Positions 19,403 through 28,930 of a DNA stretch of 64,000 nucleotides are shown piece after piece; the stretch's first letter is position 1, and every line of letters starts with the position of its first letter. The translations under genes were made by a program, and so were the position numbers. A model generated the notes under the pieces. It ran no database searches and had not been told where the DNA came from. It saw only the letters and a program-made list of their open reading frames with translations. Source of the DNA: QHXW01 sp963768075 (lineage in GTDB: Bacteria > Acidobacteriota > Terriglobia > Bryobacterales > Bryobacteraceae); contig CAVYHD010000028.1 of the NCBI GenBank assembly GCA_963768075.1, forward strand, positions 1 through 64,000, written 5' to 3'.

Positions 19403-19657
19403 TCAGGCGTCCGGACTCAACTTAGACGTCGGAGAGTGAAGCTGGGTCAGCAGAGGCGCGAGCACCTGGAGCGGGATGTCACGAGAGGCGACCAGGTTTT
19501 CGTCCGCCGTGAGCCCGACCTCTTTGCGCATCACCGGCACGTGCTTGGGCGCGCGGATGCCCAGGATTACGCGCGTGGGCGAGGTTTCCAGCACTTCGAT
19601 CTCGACATCACCGGCAATCACGATGGATTCGCCAGCGCGGCGGCGGATCACGAGCAT
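19403..19657 (-). CDS. csrA: Carbon storage regulator CsrA
   Basis: CsrA binds GGA motifs in mRNA leaders and blocks or stabilises translation; in flagellated bacteria it represses flagellin until released by FliW. The N-terminus MLVIRRRAGESIVIAGDVEI and the RNA-binding end around HVPVMRKEVG are canonical. It is 84 residues, longer than the usual 60-75, because of a C-terminal tail (LLTQLHSPTSKLSPDA). Its ATG lies inside fliW by ten bases, so the antagonist pair is translationally coupled. It is the last gene of the flbD-motA-motB-fliW-csrA operon. Confidence 0.9.
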   Translation of the reverse strand: MLVIRRRAGESIVIAGDVEIEVLETSPTRVILGIRAPKHVPVMRKEVGLTADENLVASRDIPLQVLAPLLTQLHSPTSKLSPDA

Positions 19658-20106
19658 GGGAAGGCTCCCCCGGCTCGCGCGAGCGGATGGCGGCAGGCGT
19701 AGACTGCGTCGTCGCGAACTGCCTGGACGGCCCGGGCCGCGGCGCGGTTGATCACGACCGGAGCCAGCAGATTGACGGTCGCGAGGCCATCCGGGGCGAC
19801 GGCCACGATGGCCAGACACTGCGCCTCGGTCTCCATAGCGGGCAGGTGATCGAAGCCAATCAGCGCCAGATCCTCGGCGCTCATTTTCAAGCGGTAGGCG
19901 GGATCGACCAGAGCGACCGGCAGCGCGAGGAAACACAATTGCGGTCTGTCGAGACTCTGCAGGAAGATCAATGGGCGATGGGCGGAATCGTCCATGGGCA
20001 GAAAGCGGCGGCACTGCGGGAAGCCGGGCAATCCGGCGGGAAAAGCGATTACTGACGGCTCGTCATAGCAAACCGTCCCGAAATATCGGGTCTCACATGC
20101 CGCCAT
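19648..20106 (-). CDS. fliW: Flagellar assembly factor FliW
   Basis: FliW binds CsrA (and flagellin) and so links flagellin secretion to flagellin translation. The family pattern appears as IAFPAGLPGFPQCRRF near the N-terminus, FLQSLDRPQLCFLALP in the middle and VNLLAPVVINRAAARAVQAV towards the end. The length of 152 residues is typical. Its start overlaps the end of motB by 14 bases and its end overlaps csrA by 10. No flagellin gene lies in the window. Confidence 0.9.
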   Translation of the reverse strand: MAACETRYFGTVCYDEPSVIAFPAGLPGFPQCRRFLPMDDSAHRPLIFLQSLDRPQLCFLALPVALVDPAYRLKMSAEDLALIGFDHLPAMETEAQCLAIVAVAPDGLATVNLLAPVVINRAAARAVQAVRDDAVYACRHPLARAGGAFPCS

Positions 20107-20935
20107 GCGTGATTCCGGACGAGGGGATGCGCTGGGACGGCGTTGGGGCGCCGGTTGCGCGAGGCGTGGAGCTCAGGGCAGGCACGGGTTCGACGAGGGT
20201 CCGGGGGCCGCTGAGAATCACGATATCGACACGCCGGTTACGGGAGCGGCCCTGCTCGTCAAGATTGGAAGCTACGGGGACGGTTTCCGCGTAACCGGCA
20301 ATGGCTACGCGTTCACGCGGTACTTGAAAGCGGCCACTCAGCAGTTCCAGGACGGCGATCGCGCGCGCCGCGGAAAGCACCCAATTGCTGCTAAAACGTG
20401 CGGTGTGAATGGGGTTGGAATCGGTATGGCCCTCCAGGCGCACGGGATTGGGCAACTGGCGGATGGCGATGGCGACCTTTTCCAAGCTTGAATAGGTGGC
20501 GGGAGCAATGGCATCCTCCCCAGAGGGAAAGAAGGTGGCCTGCTGCAAGCTCACGACAAGCCCGCGGGCTTCCAGGCTGACGCGCATTTCTCCATTCTGG
20601 ATCTCCTTTTTCAACTGTTCGTCGAGGTACTTGAGGGAAGGCAGCAGATCGGCGGCTGGCGCGGAGGGCGCGGAGGGCGCGGGGGGCGCGGGCTTGACGT
20701 CGACCTTGAGATTTCGCAGGCCCTCACCCGAGTCGTGTTTGCCGCTGAACCTGGAGGCGCCGTGCTCTATGGCATCCTTCACCGCATCGGCGACGCGTTT
20801 GACCTTGGAGCGGTCGGTCTGGGAGGACGCGAACATGACGACGAAGAAGGCAAACATCAGCGTGATGAAATCGGCATAAGAAACCAGCCAACGGTCGTGA
20901 TTCCCGGGCTCATGCGGAACGGGCCGGCGCCGCAT
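20093..20935 (-). CDS. motB: Flagellar motor protein MotB
   Basis: MotB is the peptidoglycan-anchored half of the flagellar stator. The single membrane helix contains the proton-carrying Asp in SYADFITLMFAFFVVMFAS. A linker rich in Pro, Ala and Ser (residues about 80-100) leads to the OmpA-like peptidoglycan-binding domain: LEGHTDSNPIHTARFS, LSAARAIAVLELL, IAGYAETVPVA and RSRNRRVDIVI. The plug region follows the helix. It is 280 residues, a normal size, with only three bases between the motA stop and its start. Confidence 0.92.
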   Translation of the reverse strand: MRRRPVPHEPGNHDRWLVSYADFITLMFAFFVVMFASSQTDRSKVKRVADAVKDAIEHGASRFSGKHDSGEGLRNLKVDVKPAPPAPSAPSAPAADLLPSLKYLDEQLKKEIQNGEMRVSLEARGLVVSLQQATFFPSGEDAIAPATYSSLEKVAIAIRQLPNPVRLEGHTDSNPIHTARFSSNWVLSAARAIAVLELLSGRFQVPRERVAIAGYAETVPVASNLDEQGRSRNRRVDIVILSGPRTLVEPVPALSSTPRATGAPTPSQRIPSSGITHGGM

Positions 20936-20937
20936 GG

Positions 20938-21789
20938 CTAGGCTTCCTCCGCAGCCGTTTGCGCGGCCATAGAAGGGTTGGTGTCGCCGGCCCCACGGGC
21001 GTACGCTTCGAGCTTAGTGCGGATGAGCTTGGGATTGAGGCCCTCAATAATGGCCACCACGCCCTCGAGCATCAGCTCTTTGACCTGCGTGGCGCGATGG
21101 ACGCGCGAGAGTAATTTGCTGGCAGCGGGAAGGAAAAACAGATTGGCGGAACTCACGCCGTATACCGTGGCCACGAACGCCACGGCGATGCCGCGGCCTA
21201 CCTCGTCGATATTTTCGAGGTGCTTCATGACCTGAATCAGTCCCAGCACCGCGCCGATGATGCCCACCGTGGGTGCATAGCCGCCGGCCGACTCAAAGAC
21301 TTTGGCCTCGGCCACGCCGCGATTCTCGTCCATGGAGATTTCGAGCTCCATCATCTGGCGGAGGGTGTCGAGGTCGGTGCCGTCCACGGCGAGGTTGAGG
21401 GCCTTGCGGAGGAACGGGTCGGGGACGTTATCGGCGTCCTGTTCGATCGAAACGATCCCGTGCTTGCGGGCTTTGGTGGCGAACCTGATGATCTCTTCGG
21501 TGGCCTGGCGGGGCTCCTGAACGCGGTCGAAGAAGATGAGACCCAACTTGCGGGCAGCGCGGAGCAGCACCGAGAATGGCGTAGTTACCATTACCGCGCC
21601 GAACGTCCCCCCAAAAACGATGAATGCCGCCGTGACTTGCGCCACGTCCTTGATTCTGCCGCCCTCGAGCACAAGACCGCCCAGGATTCCCGTCAGAGCC
21701 ACCACCAGGCCCCCAATAGTTGCGTAATCCGGCCGGGAAACGAGGCGCTGTACGTCGACGGGTTTTGGTTTGTTGGACTGCTCGGCCAT
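20938..21789 (-). CDS. motA: Flagellar motor protein MotA
   Basis: MotA is the membrane partner of MotB and forms the ion channel and the torque-generating cytoplasmic loop. Two early helices (ATIGGLVVALTGILGGLVL, AAFIVFGGTFGAVMV) and two late ones (APTVGIIGAVLGLIQVM, GIAVAFVATVYGVSSANLFF) flank a charged loop with RFATKARKHGIVSIEQD. The late helix holds the conserved proline. It is 283 residues long, with an extended C-terminal tail. It follows flbD by three bases. Confidence 0.92.
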   Translation of the reverse strand: MAEQSNKPKPVDVQRLVSRPDYATIGGLVVALTGILGGLVLEGGRIKDVAQVTAAFIVFGGTFGAVMVTTPFSVLLRAARKLGLIFFDRVQEPRQATEEIIRFATKARKHGIVSIEQDADNVPDPFLRKALNLAVDGTDLDTLRQMMELEISMDENRGVAEAKVFESAGGYAPTVGIIGAVLGLIQVMKHLENIDEVGRGIAVAFVATVYGVSSANLFFLPAASKLLSRVHRATQVKELMLEGVVAIIEGLNPKLIRTKLEAYARGAGDTNPSMAAQTAAEEA

Positions 21790-21792
21790 GGC

Positions 21793-22041
21793 TTAGGCAA
21801 TCTCCAATCCGGATGAGGTCTCCTCGGGAGGCCGCTTCAGTATTGGGCAGTTGAGAACGCCGCGGAGAATGGAGCGCCGGAACTCTACGACTCGCTCGAC
21901 AACTTCGGTGATCCCTTCCAGAACCATGATCTTTTGACCACTCGTCAGAGTAATTACGGTGTCTGGGGTAATCTCAATGTGTTCAATCAGATCCGAATTC
22001 AAAACCATCGGAATGTGGTTTAGGCGGGTGAGATGGATCAC
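21793..22041 (-). CDS. flbD: FlbD-like motility protein
   Basis: This 82-residue protein is of the FlbD/SwrD type, named from Bacillus, where SwrD raises stator power. Family features are IHLTRLNHIPMVLNSDLIE and TVITLTSGQKIMVLE. It starts with GTG at 22041, preceded by a GAGAGTG ribosome site, and heads the five-gene operon, which fits a stator-related role. It is not the Caulobacter regulator of the same name. Confidence 0.85.
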   Translation of the reverse strand: MIHLTRLNHIPMVLNSDLIEHIEITPDTVITLTSGQKIMVLEGITEVVERVVEFRRSILRGVLNCPILKRPPEETSSGLEIA

Positions 22042-22147
22042 GGAATCACTCTCAACAGTTGTATCGGCGGAGGCGGGAGTTAAGGTTATGGACCGCGACG
22101 GCGCGAGGTACTAAGACAGCGAGCGAGAATGCGAGAATATCAATAAC

Positions 22148-23857
22148 ATGCGCGTACCGCCACATCGGGTTTCACGACGGGAAATTCTAGCTGGGGCCGC
22201 GGCTCTGGCAATACCTGGTAGTCGTGGAGGCGGGATCCTGCGCGCCGCGCCGGCGCGTATTGACGGCCTCATTTTCGAGGAGGTTCCGGCACAAACCAGC
22301 GGGATTCGATGGGTTCACGACAATGCGATGTCGACGGAACGGTATCTGCCGGAAACGTTGGGCCCGGGCTGCGCATTTTTCGACTACGACAATGACGGCT
22401 GGATGGACTTGTACCTGGTCAACAGCGGGCCTTGCGATTTCTACAAGCCGAAAATGCCGCTGCGCAATGCGCTGTACAAGAACAATCGGGACGGGACATT
22501 CAGCGATGTCACGGAGAAAGCGGGCGTAGCCGCGGGCACCAGTTTTGGCATGGGTGTGGCGGTGGGCGACTACAACAACGACGGCTACGCGGACCTTTTC
22601 GTCACCGCGTACGGCCGCACAATTTTATACCATAACAACGGCAACGGCACGTTTAGCGACGTGACCGACAAAGCCGGCCTGCCAACGTCCGGCTGGACCA
22701 CCAGCGCCGTGTGGTTTGATTACGACAACGATGGCCGCCTGGATCTTTTCGTGTGCAGCTTCGTCGACTACACGAGCAAGCTCTCGTGCGGCGATAACAA
22801 GCTGGGGCGGCACTTCTACTGCATCCCGCGGGTGTTCCGGCCGACGCACAGCTTTCTGTTTCACAACAACGGCGATGGAACGTTCACCGATGTTACGAAG
22901 GGTACCGACATCGAGCGTGCCATGGGCAAGGGACTGGGCGTGGTGGCCACCGATATCAATAACGACGGGCTAATGGACCTGTTCGTGTCGAACGATACGG
23001 TGCAGAACTTTCTGTTCATGAACCGCGGAAAGGGCAAGTGGGAGGAGATGGCGCTGGCGGCCGAGGTGGGCTTCAGTGAAAATGGGCAGGCGCGCTCAGG
23101 CATGGGCGTGGACGCCGCCGATATCAATGCGGATGGCTGGGAAGATCTGTTCGTCGCTAACGTGGACCAGGAGATGTTCTCGCTCTACACCAACAACAAA
23201 AACGAGTCGTTCTCGGATTCCGCGCACCGGCACGGGATTGCGCAGGCGACGCGGCTGCTCAGCGGATGGGGATTGAAGTTTTTCGATTATGACAATGACG
23301 GATTCATCGACCTGATTCTGGCAAACGGGCATCCCGACGATATGATCGACCAGTACTCGCAGCAGGTGAAATACAAAGAGCCGTTACTACTGTTCCACCA
23401 GGATAAGGGCCTGCTGCACAACGTGAGCGCGCAGGCGGGGCCGGTCTTCGCAAAGCCGCTGGCGGCGCGTGGGCTGGCCTTGGGGGATTACGACAATGAT
23501 GGTTTTCCGGACGTGCTGGTGGCGGAAAATGGCGGCGCGCCGGTGCTGCTGCACAACCGCTGCGGGTCGGGCAATCACTGGCTGGGAATCCGGCTCGAAG
23601 GCGTCAACTGCAATCGCGACGCGATCGGAGCGCGGCTCACGTGGTCGGTGGCCGGTGTAACAAGAAGCAAGTTGAAGAATAACGGCGGCAGTTATTTGTC
23701 TTCGCACGATCCGCGGGAGGTGCTCGGGCTGGGAACCGCAACGAAACTCGACTGGCTCGAGATCAAGTGGCCGCCGCCGAGCGGGCAGGTCCAGAGATTC
23801 ACGAATATGCCAGCAGACCGGTATGTGAGGCTGGTGGAGGGAAAAGACCCCGCCTGA
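22148..23857 (+). CDS. Secreted FG-GAP/VCBS protein with ASPIC-UnbV domain (CRTAC1-like)
   Basis: The 569-residue protein starts with a Tat-like signal (SRREILAGAAALAIPG). Seven calcium-binding FG-GAP repeats follow, each with a loop such as DYDNDGWMD, DYNNDGYAD, DYDNDGRLD, DINNDGLMD, DINADGWED, DYDNDGFID and DYDNDGFPD. The C-terminus is an ASPIC/UnbV domain (NHWLGIRLEGVNCNRDAIGA; NNGGSYLSSHDPREVLGLG). Such proteins fold as beta-propellers and are abundant in Acidobacteriota and Planctomycetota, with unknown function. It ends three bases from the convergent cupin gene. No clear promoter box was seen. Confidence 0.85.
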   Translation: MRVPPHRVSRREILAGAAALAIPGSRGGGILRAAPARIDGLIFEEVPAQTSGIRWVHDNAMSTERYLPETLGPGCAFFDYDNDGWMDLYLVNSGPCDFYKPKMPLRNALYKNNRDGTFSDVTEKAGVAAGTSFGMGVAVGDYNNDGYADLFVTAYGRTILYHNNGNGTFSDVTDKAGLPTSGWTTSAVWFDYDNDGRLDLFVCSFVDYTSKLSCGDNKLGRHFYCIPRVFRPTHSFLFHNNGDGTFTDVTKGTDIERAMGKGLGVVATDINNDGLMDLFVSNDTVQNFLFMNRGKGKWEEMALAAEVGFSENGQARSGMGVDAADINADGWEDLFVANVDQEMFSLYTNNKNESFSDSAHRHGIAQATRLLSGWGLKFFDYDNDGFIDLILANGHPDDMIDQYSQQVKYKEPLLLFHQDKGLLHNVSAQAGPVFAKPLAARGLALGDYDNDGFPDVLVAENGGAPVLLHNRCGSGNHWLGIRLEGVNCNRDAIGARLTWSVAGVTRSKLKNNGGSYLSSHDPREVLGLGTATKLDWLEIKWPPPSGQVQRFTNMPADRYVRLVEGKDPA

Positions 23858-23860
23858 CGG

Positions 23861-24277
23861 TTATACCTTCCACTTATAGAAATAGAACAGCAGCGGCTCT
23901 TTGCCGGTGTTGAGGATGCCGTGCAGCTTACCCGCCGCGCAATACATCATGGTGCCGGGCACGACTTTGGTGGTTTTTCCTTCAACCAGGATTTCGCCCG
24001 TGCCTTCGGTGATCACCATGAACTCTTCCTCGGGGTGGGTGTGCGGCGGATGCGGCTCCATACCGGGTTTGAGGCGCAGGCTGCCCGCGGTCATGGAGCC
24101 GATCTGATCGGTTGGGCCGGTGAAGTAGATGGCAAGGTCGCCGAAGGGCTCGTGGCTGACGTGGGCTTGGGCTTCGTCAAGCGTGGTGTTGGGCAGCTTG
24201 GCGGCGGGAGCGCCGGGAAGGCGTCCGGCAAGGGCCATGGCGGCGGTGAAGCGGAACAGATCTCTGCGTGCTGGCAT
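23861..24277 (-). CDS. Exported cupin-domain protein
   Basis: This 138-residue protein has a Tat-like signal (MPARRDLFRFTAAMALAG) and one cupin barrel. Metal ligands are in HPPHTHPEEEFMVITEG and in the later GKLHGILNTG, giving the usual H-x-H...E...H set. Its enzymatic or binding role is not identifiable. The gene converges on the FG-GAP gene with three bases between stops. Upstream, TAATCT lies exactly six bases before ATG. Confidence 0.8.
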   Translation of the reverse strand: MPARRDLFRFTAAMALAGRLPGAPAAKLPNTTLDEAQAHVSHEPFGDLAIYFTGPTDQIGSMTAGSLRLKPGMEPHPPHTHPEEEFMVITEGTGEILVEGKTTKVVPGTMMYCAAGKLHGILNTGKEPLLFYFYKWKV

Positions 24278-24283
24278 GGAACC

Positions 24284-24289
24284 AGATTA
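24284..24289 (-). promoter_or_regulatory. -10 box for the cupin gene
   Basis: On the minus strand TAATCT is followed by six bases and the ATG at 24277, which suggests a leaderless message. No -35 is recognisable. Confidence 0.35.
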
Positions 24290-24455
24290 AAGCAAATAGC
24301 CTGGGCGCGGCATCCGCAAAAGTTCACAATGCTACTTCAGGCCCGCCTATCAAAATTTTCAATCGATCCGATAGAAATGTTCTTTCCCGTGGCCGCCGGG
24401 CTTCGCGGAATAATGAAGGACTTGCTCTGTTTGTAACGCGACAAAGGAATCTAGC

Positions 24456-25833
24456 ATGAAGGGTTGGGCGCTGCTGGTGTTTTCCGTGGCGGCCATGGCG
24501 CAGACGCCGCAGAGTGTGGATGCAAAACTGGCTGCGCTGGATACGGCTGTGAAATCGGCGCAGAGCGCGGGCGATAACGCCTGGATGCTGACTTCGGCCG
24601 CGCTGGTGCTGATGATGACCGGGCCCGGGCCTGGCGCTGTTTTACGGCGGATTGGTGCGGCGAAAGAACGTGCTCGGCACCATGATGCAAAGCTTCATCC
24701 TGATGGCGGTGATCACGGTGCTGTGGGCGCTGGTGGGTTACAGCCTGGTGTTCGCGGAGGGCTCGCCCTGTGATCGGCGACCTGCGTTACGCCTTTCTGC
24801 GCGGCGTTGGCATCGCGCCCAATCCTGACTACGCCGCCACGATCCCGCAAGCAGACCTACATGATTTATCAGTTGATGTTCGCCATCATCACGCCGGCGC
24901 TGATTACCGGCGCCTTCGCCGAGCGCATGAAATTCAGCGGCATGCTGCTGTTCACCGTGCTGTGGGCGCTGATTGTCTACTTTCCCATGGCGCACATGGT
25001 GTGGGGCAAGGGCGGATTGCTGAATGCGGCGCTCGGCGGCAAGATTCCCGTGCTTCGATTTCGCCGGCGGAACGGTGGTGCACATCACGTCGGGGGTTTC
25101 GGCGCTTATCTGCGCGCTGTATCTGGGCAAGCGGACGGCTATCCGCACGAGCCGATGAAGCCGCACAGCCTGGTGCTGAGCTTCATCGGCGCGTGCCTGC
25201 TGTGGGTTGGCTGGTTCGGTTTTAACGCGGGCAGCGCGCTGGCGGCTTCCGGCCTCGCGACCAGCGCGTTCGTGGCCACGCACTTCGGGGCGGCGGCGGC
25301 GGCATTGGGCTGGATCTTCGTGGAATGGATACGCACGGGCAAGCCGAGCGTGCTGGGCGCGATTTCCGGCTGCGTGGCGGGCCTGGTGGCCATCACGCCG
25401 GCGTCTGGGTTTGTGGAGCCGTTCCCGGCGCTGCTGATCGGGTTCCTGGCGGGCATCGTCTGCTACTTCATGGTGACTGCTGGTGAAGGCGAAATTCGGA
25501 TATGACGATTCGCTGGACGCCTTCGGCGTGCACGGCGCGGGCGGAACGCTGGGCGCGATCCTCACCGGAGTCTTTGCGACCAACGCGATCAACGGCAGCT
25601 TGAAGGATTCGGCGGGGAAGACGCTGCCGCTTGGTTGGGTGGATGGCAATCCCGGACAGATTCTCAACCAGTTGATCGGCGTGGCGATCGCGTGGGGCCT
25701 CGCGATTGTGGGGACGTTCGTTATTTTGAAGATCTGCGATGCCGTGACCGGGCTGCGCGTGACGAAGGATCAGGAGATCGATGGTCTGGATCTGAGCCAG
25801 CACGGCGAAGAAGGATACTTCTTCGAGGCTTAG
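24456..25833 (+). CDS. amtB: Ammonium transporter AmtB (frameshifted)
   Basis: AmtB forms a trimeric inner-membrane channel for ammonium and is blocked by GlnK. The start after an AGGA site gives a signal peptide, then NAWMLTSAALVLMMTGPG. After a shift come FYGGLVRRKNVLGTMMQSF, ITGAFAERMKFSGML, AGGTVVHITSGVSALICAL (the first pore His) and WVGWFGFNAGSAL. The last block, DAFGVHGAGGTLGAILTGVF, holds the second pore His. Shifts lie near 24620, 24770, 24850, 25060, 25130 and 25480. Corrected length is about 459 residues, normal for an Amt with a signal sequence. It is followed 25 bases later by glnK, the standard pair. Confidence 0.85.
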
Positions 25834-25858
25834 CCCGCGGACGCCACAGGAGCATGCG

Positions 25859-26199
25859 ATGAAGAAAATCGAAGCCATCATTCAGCCGTTCAAACTGGAG
25901 CCGGTCAAGGAAGCGCTCAAGAATATCGGCATCGACGGCATGACCATCACCGAGGTGCGCGGGCACGGACGGCAGAAGGGCCACAAAGAGATCTATCGCG
26001 GCCAGGAGTACAACGTCGATCTGCTGCCCAAGATCAAGATCGAACTGGTGGTGACGGACGGGCGGCTGAACGAAATGATTGACGCACGCTCACAACCGCG
26101 GCCCGCACGGGCAAGATCGGCGATGGCAAGGTGTTCGTCTACGACGTCGCCGAGGCCATACGGATCCGCAACGATGACCGCGGAGAAGCTGCGCTTTGA
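25859..26199 (+). CDS. glnK: Nitrogen regulatory protein PII (GlnK/GlnB), one frameshift
   Basis: PII senses 2-oxoglutarate, ATP/ADP and glutamine status. The N-terminus MKKIEAIIQPFKLEPVKEAL and the T-loop RGQEYNVDLLPK with its modifiable Tyr (the uridylylation site used by GlnD) are canonical. A two-base insertion near 26092 shifts the end; the corrected tail reads TAARTGKIGDGKVFVYDV, which is the family signature, and stops at TGA 26197-26199. The corrected length is about 112 residues. It lies between amtB and glnD, so the transporter, sensor and modifying enzyme form one unit. An AGGAG site precedes the ATG. Confidence 0.9.
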
Positions 26200-28612
26200 T
26201 CCCATAGGTGCGCTCGACGAGCGGACCTCGGTGGTCGACGGGCAGGTGCTGAGCGCCTGGCAGAGGCAGCTCGCTTTATCAATCCCGACCGGCGCGGCGC
26301 TTCTGGCGGTGGGCGGTTACGGGCGGCGGCAGTTATTTCCCTATTCCGACATTGATCTGCTGCTGCTGTTTGCGAGCGACAAAACCGCGGCGGCGCGCAA
26401 GGAGGAAATCTCGGGCTTCCTCCAGCAGCTTTGGGATGCCGGTCTGCGCGTGAGCCAATCCGTGCGCACGCCGGCGGAATGTTGCGAGCTGCACGAGGGC
26501 AATATCGAGCTGAACGTCAGTCTGCTGGATCAGAGGTATCTGGCGGGCGATGCGGCGGTTTACGGAGCGATGCTCGCCAAGCTGCCGCGATTCCGTGCAC
26601 GGGCAGCGCGACGCGCTCGTCAGCGCACTCTCGCGAATGACGCGCGAGCGGCACGCGCGGTTCAACGGCACGTTTCACCATCTGGAGCCGAACATCAAGG
26701 AAGCTCCCGGCGGGCTGCGCGATTTGCAACTGGTCTCGTGGCTGGCGCAGATCGCGGGGACAACCCCCAGGCGTTCTGGGGGCCGGTGCGCGTGCCGGAA
26801 TTGGACGAGGCGCGGCGATACGCTGTTCACGTTGCGCGGCTATCTGCATCAACAGGCCAAGCGCGATTCCAACATTCTGACGTTCGATGCGCAGGAGTGG
26901 ATCGCCGAGCTGATGGGCGTGGATGAACCCGCCATCATGCGCGGTTATTTCCGCAGCGCCCGCGCGGTGCACCGCTCCGGCGCTGCGGGGCTCTCGAAAG
27001 CGAGGAGGCCCGCGCGAGTTCGCTGTTCGCGCAGTTCCGGGACCGCCGGTCCCGCGTTTCCAACGCTGATTTACGGTAGCGCGGGAACGGATCTACTTGC
27101 GGGCGCCCCAGCAGCTTGCCGCGGAGCCGGAACTGGCGCTGCGCCTCCTGCAATTCCTGGGGCGCCACGGGATGCGTCTGTCCCTCGAAGCCGAGCAGAA
27201 AATGGCGCCGCAGCTCGCCGCCGTGCGGCAGTATTTCACGGAGCCACGGCCGGTCTGGCCGGCTCTGCTGGAGGCGCTTCGCTACCTCACGCGCCTCTGG
27301 CGCTGCGCGTGGCGTATGAAACCGGAATTCTGACCGCGCTGTTTCCGGAACTGGAACGCATCGACTGTCTGGTGGTTCGCGACTTTTACCATCGCTATAC
27401 GGTCGACGAGCACACGTTGGTTGCGATTCAAACGCTGGTCGAGCTGCGCGGCAAGCAGGATCTACCGGCGTCCTCATTTGCCGACCTTGTCTCGGAGATT
27501 GAACAGCCCGGACTGCTGATGTTTGCGCTGCTGTTTCACGATGTGGGAAAAGGCAGCCCGAAGGAACGGGCATGTGGATGCCTCGCTGCGGCTGGCGGAA
27601 GCGCGCCATGGAGCGAATACAGATGCCGGCGCTGAGCGCGATACCGTTCGCTTCCTGATCCGCCACCATCTCGACATGTCCGCCACGATGAACGGGCGCG
27701 ACCTGTTCGATCCCTCGACCGCGCGAGACCTCGCGCACGTCGTGGGCACGGTGGAGAATCTCAAGCAGTTGACGCTGCATCACGTACGCGGATATCAGCG
27801 CGGTAAACCCGGCGGTCATGACGTCATGGCGCGCCGAGCAGTTGTGGCAGCTCTACCTGCTCACCTACAACGAGCTGACCCGTGAGCTGGAAACCGAGCG
27901 CATCGAAGAAGCCGACTCTCCGGAACAGAGCGCGTTCCTGGAAGGCTTCCCGAAGCGTTATCTGAGGACACACACCGAAGCCGACATCACGCGGCATATG
28001 CAGCTCGATCTGGAAAGCCGCCCGCGCGGCGTGGGCCTGGATCTGCAGAAATCCGGCAGCATTTACCGTCTGACTCTGGTGACCGTGGACCGTCCTTTCC
28101 TGTTTGCGACCGTGGCGGGAACACTCTCCAGCTTCGGCATGAATATCCTGAAGGCCGAGGCTTTCGCCAACCGGCGCGGCACGGTGCTGGACACGTTTTC
28201 CTTTGCCGACCCGCTGCGCACGCTGGAATTGAATCCGAGCGAAGTCGACCGGCTGAAGGCGACGGTGGAGCGCGTGGTGCTGGGACGCGCTGACGTGAAG
28301 CAGTTGTTGCGCAGCCGGCCGCGCGGCGCGCCTCCCAGCCGGAAAGCGCGTATCGAACCCGCCATCCATTTCGATGATCAGGCGTCGCAATCCGCTACCC
28401 TGATTCAAGTCGTCGCGGAGGACCGCCCGGGCCTGCTCTACGACATCGCTTCCACTATTTCTTCAGGCGGAGCGAATATCGACGTAGTGCTCATCGACAC
28501 GGAGGCCCACAAGGCCATCGACGTTTTTTATGTCACCGCGGCCGGACGGAAGTTGACGCCCAAAAAACAGGAGGAGTTGCAGCAGGCGGTGCTGGCGGCG
28601 TTGCGCGGGTGA
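26172..28612 (+). CDS. glnD: PII uridylyltransferase / uridylyl-removing enzyme GlnD (frameshifted)
   Basis: GlnD adds or removes UMP on PII according to glutamine. The nucleotidyltransferase site is VGGYGRRQLFPYSDIDLLLL near residue 55. The helper domain has HHLEPNIKEAPGGLRDLQ. The HD phosphohydrolase domain is FALLFHDVGKGSP followed by VRFLIRHHLDMSATM. Two ACT domains close the protein (VTVDRPFLFATVAGTLSSFG and VVAEDRPGLLYDIASTIS). About six indels occur between 26600 and 27830; the last 260 codons are intact. Corrected length is about 813 residues, slightly shorter than E. coli GlnD. The ATG at 26172 overlaps the glnK end by 28 bases; a later start is possible. Confidence 0.85.
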
Positions 28613-28614
28613 TG

Positions 28615-28839
28615 TCAGATTTCGTATTCGGGGCGCTTGGGGCGTCCGAAGGGGATGTGATTCCAGATCCGCTCGTGCACAAAATAAAGTCCGATCTTCA
28701 GAAAGATATCTAACGCGCCGATGCCGGCGGAAAGCGGAAGGTTGCCGCTAAAAAGGTAAACCACCAGTGCCGTGCCGGCCGATCCCAACACGCGGTAACT
28801 AACGGCCTTGGCAAGACTGCGGACGTTCGACTCGGTCAT
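28615..28839 (-). CDS. DUF2061 membrane protein
   Basis: This 74-residue protein has two hydrophobic segments (VLGSAGTALVVYLFSG and IGALDIFLKIGLYF) and ends with the family hallmark YFVHERIWNHIPFG. DUF2061 proteins are small inner-membrane proteins of unknown role, sometimes found with sulfate-assimilation genes, which is not the case here. It converges on glnD with two bases between the stops. Confidence 0.8.
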   Translation of the reverse strand: MTESNVRSLAKAVSYRVLGSAGTALVVYLFSGNLPLSAGIGALDIFLKIGLYFVHERIWNHIPFGRPKRPEYEI

Positions 28840-28918
28840 GGGGAACTCGCTTTTCGAATTGTACTACATAATCTCTATGGGGAATGGGGACATTTAGTCG
28901 CGGGGGTCTGGAACCCGC

Positions 28919-28930
28919 TATAATGGTGTT
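28919..28930 (+). promoter_or_regulatory. -10 box directly upstream of the ferredoxin start
   Basis: TATAAT (28919-28924) is followed by six bases and then the GTG start. The expected transcription start coincides with the GTG, the clearest leaderless case in the window. The -35 region is not conserved. Confidence 0.5.

Noticed and set aside
24600..27900. Programmed frameshifting in amtB and glnD
   Set aside because: The shifts are numerous, go in different directions and lack slippery-heptamer context, so error is more likely.
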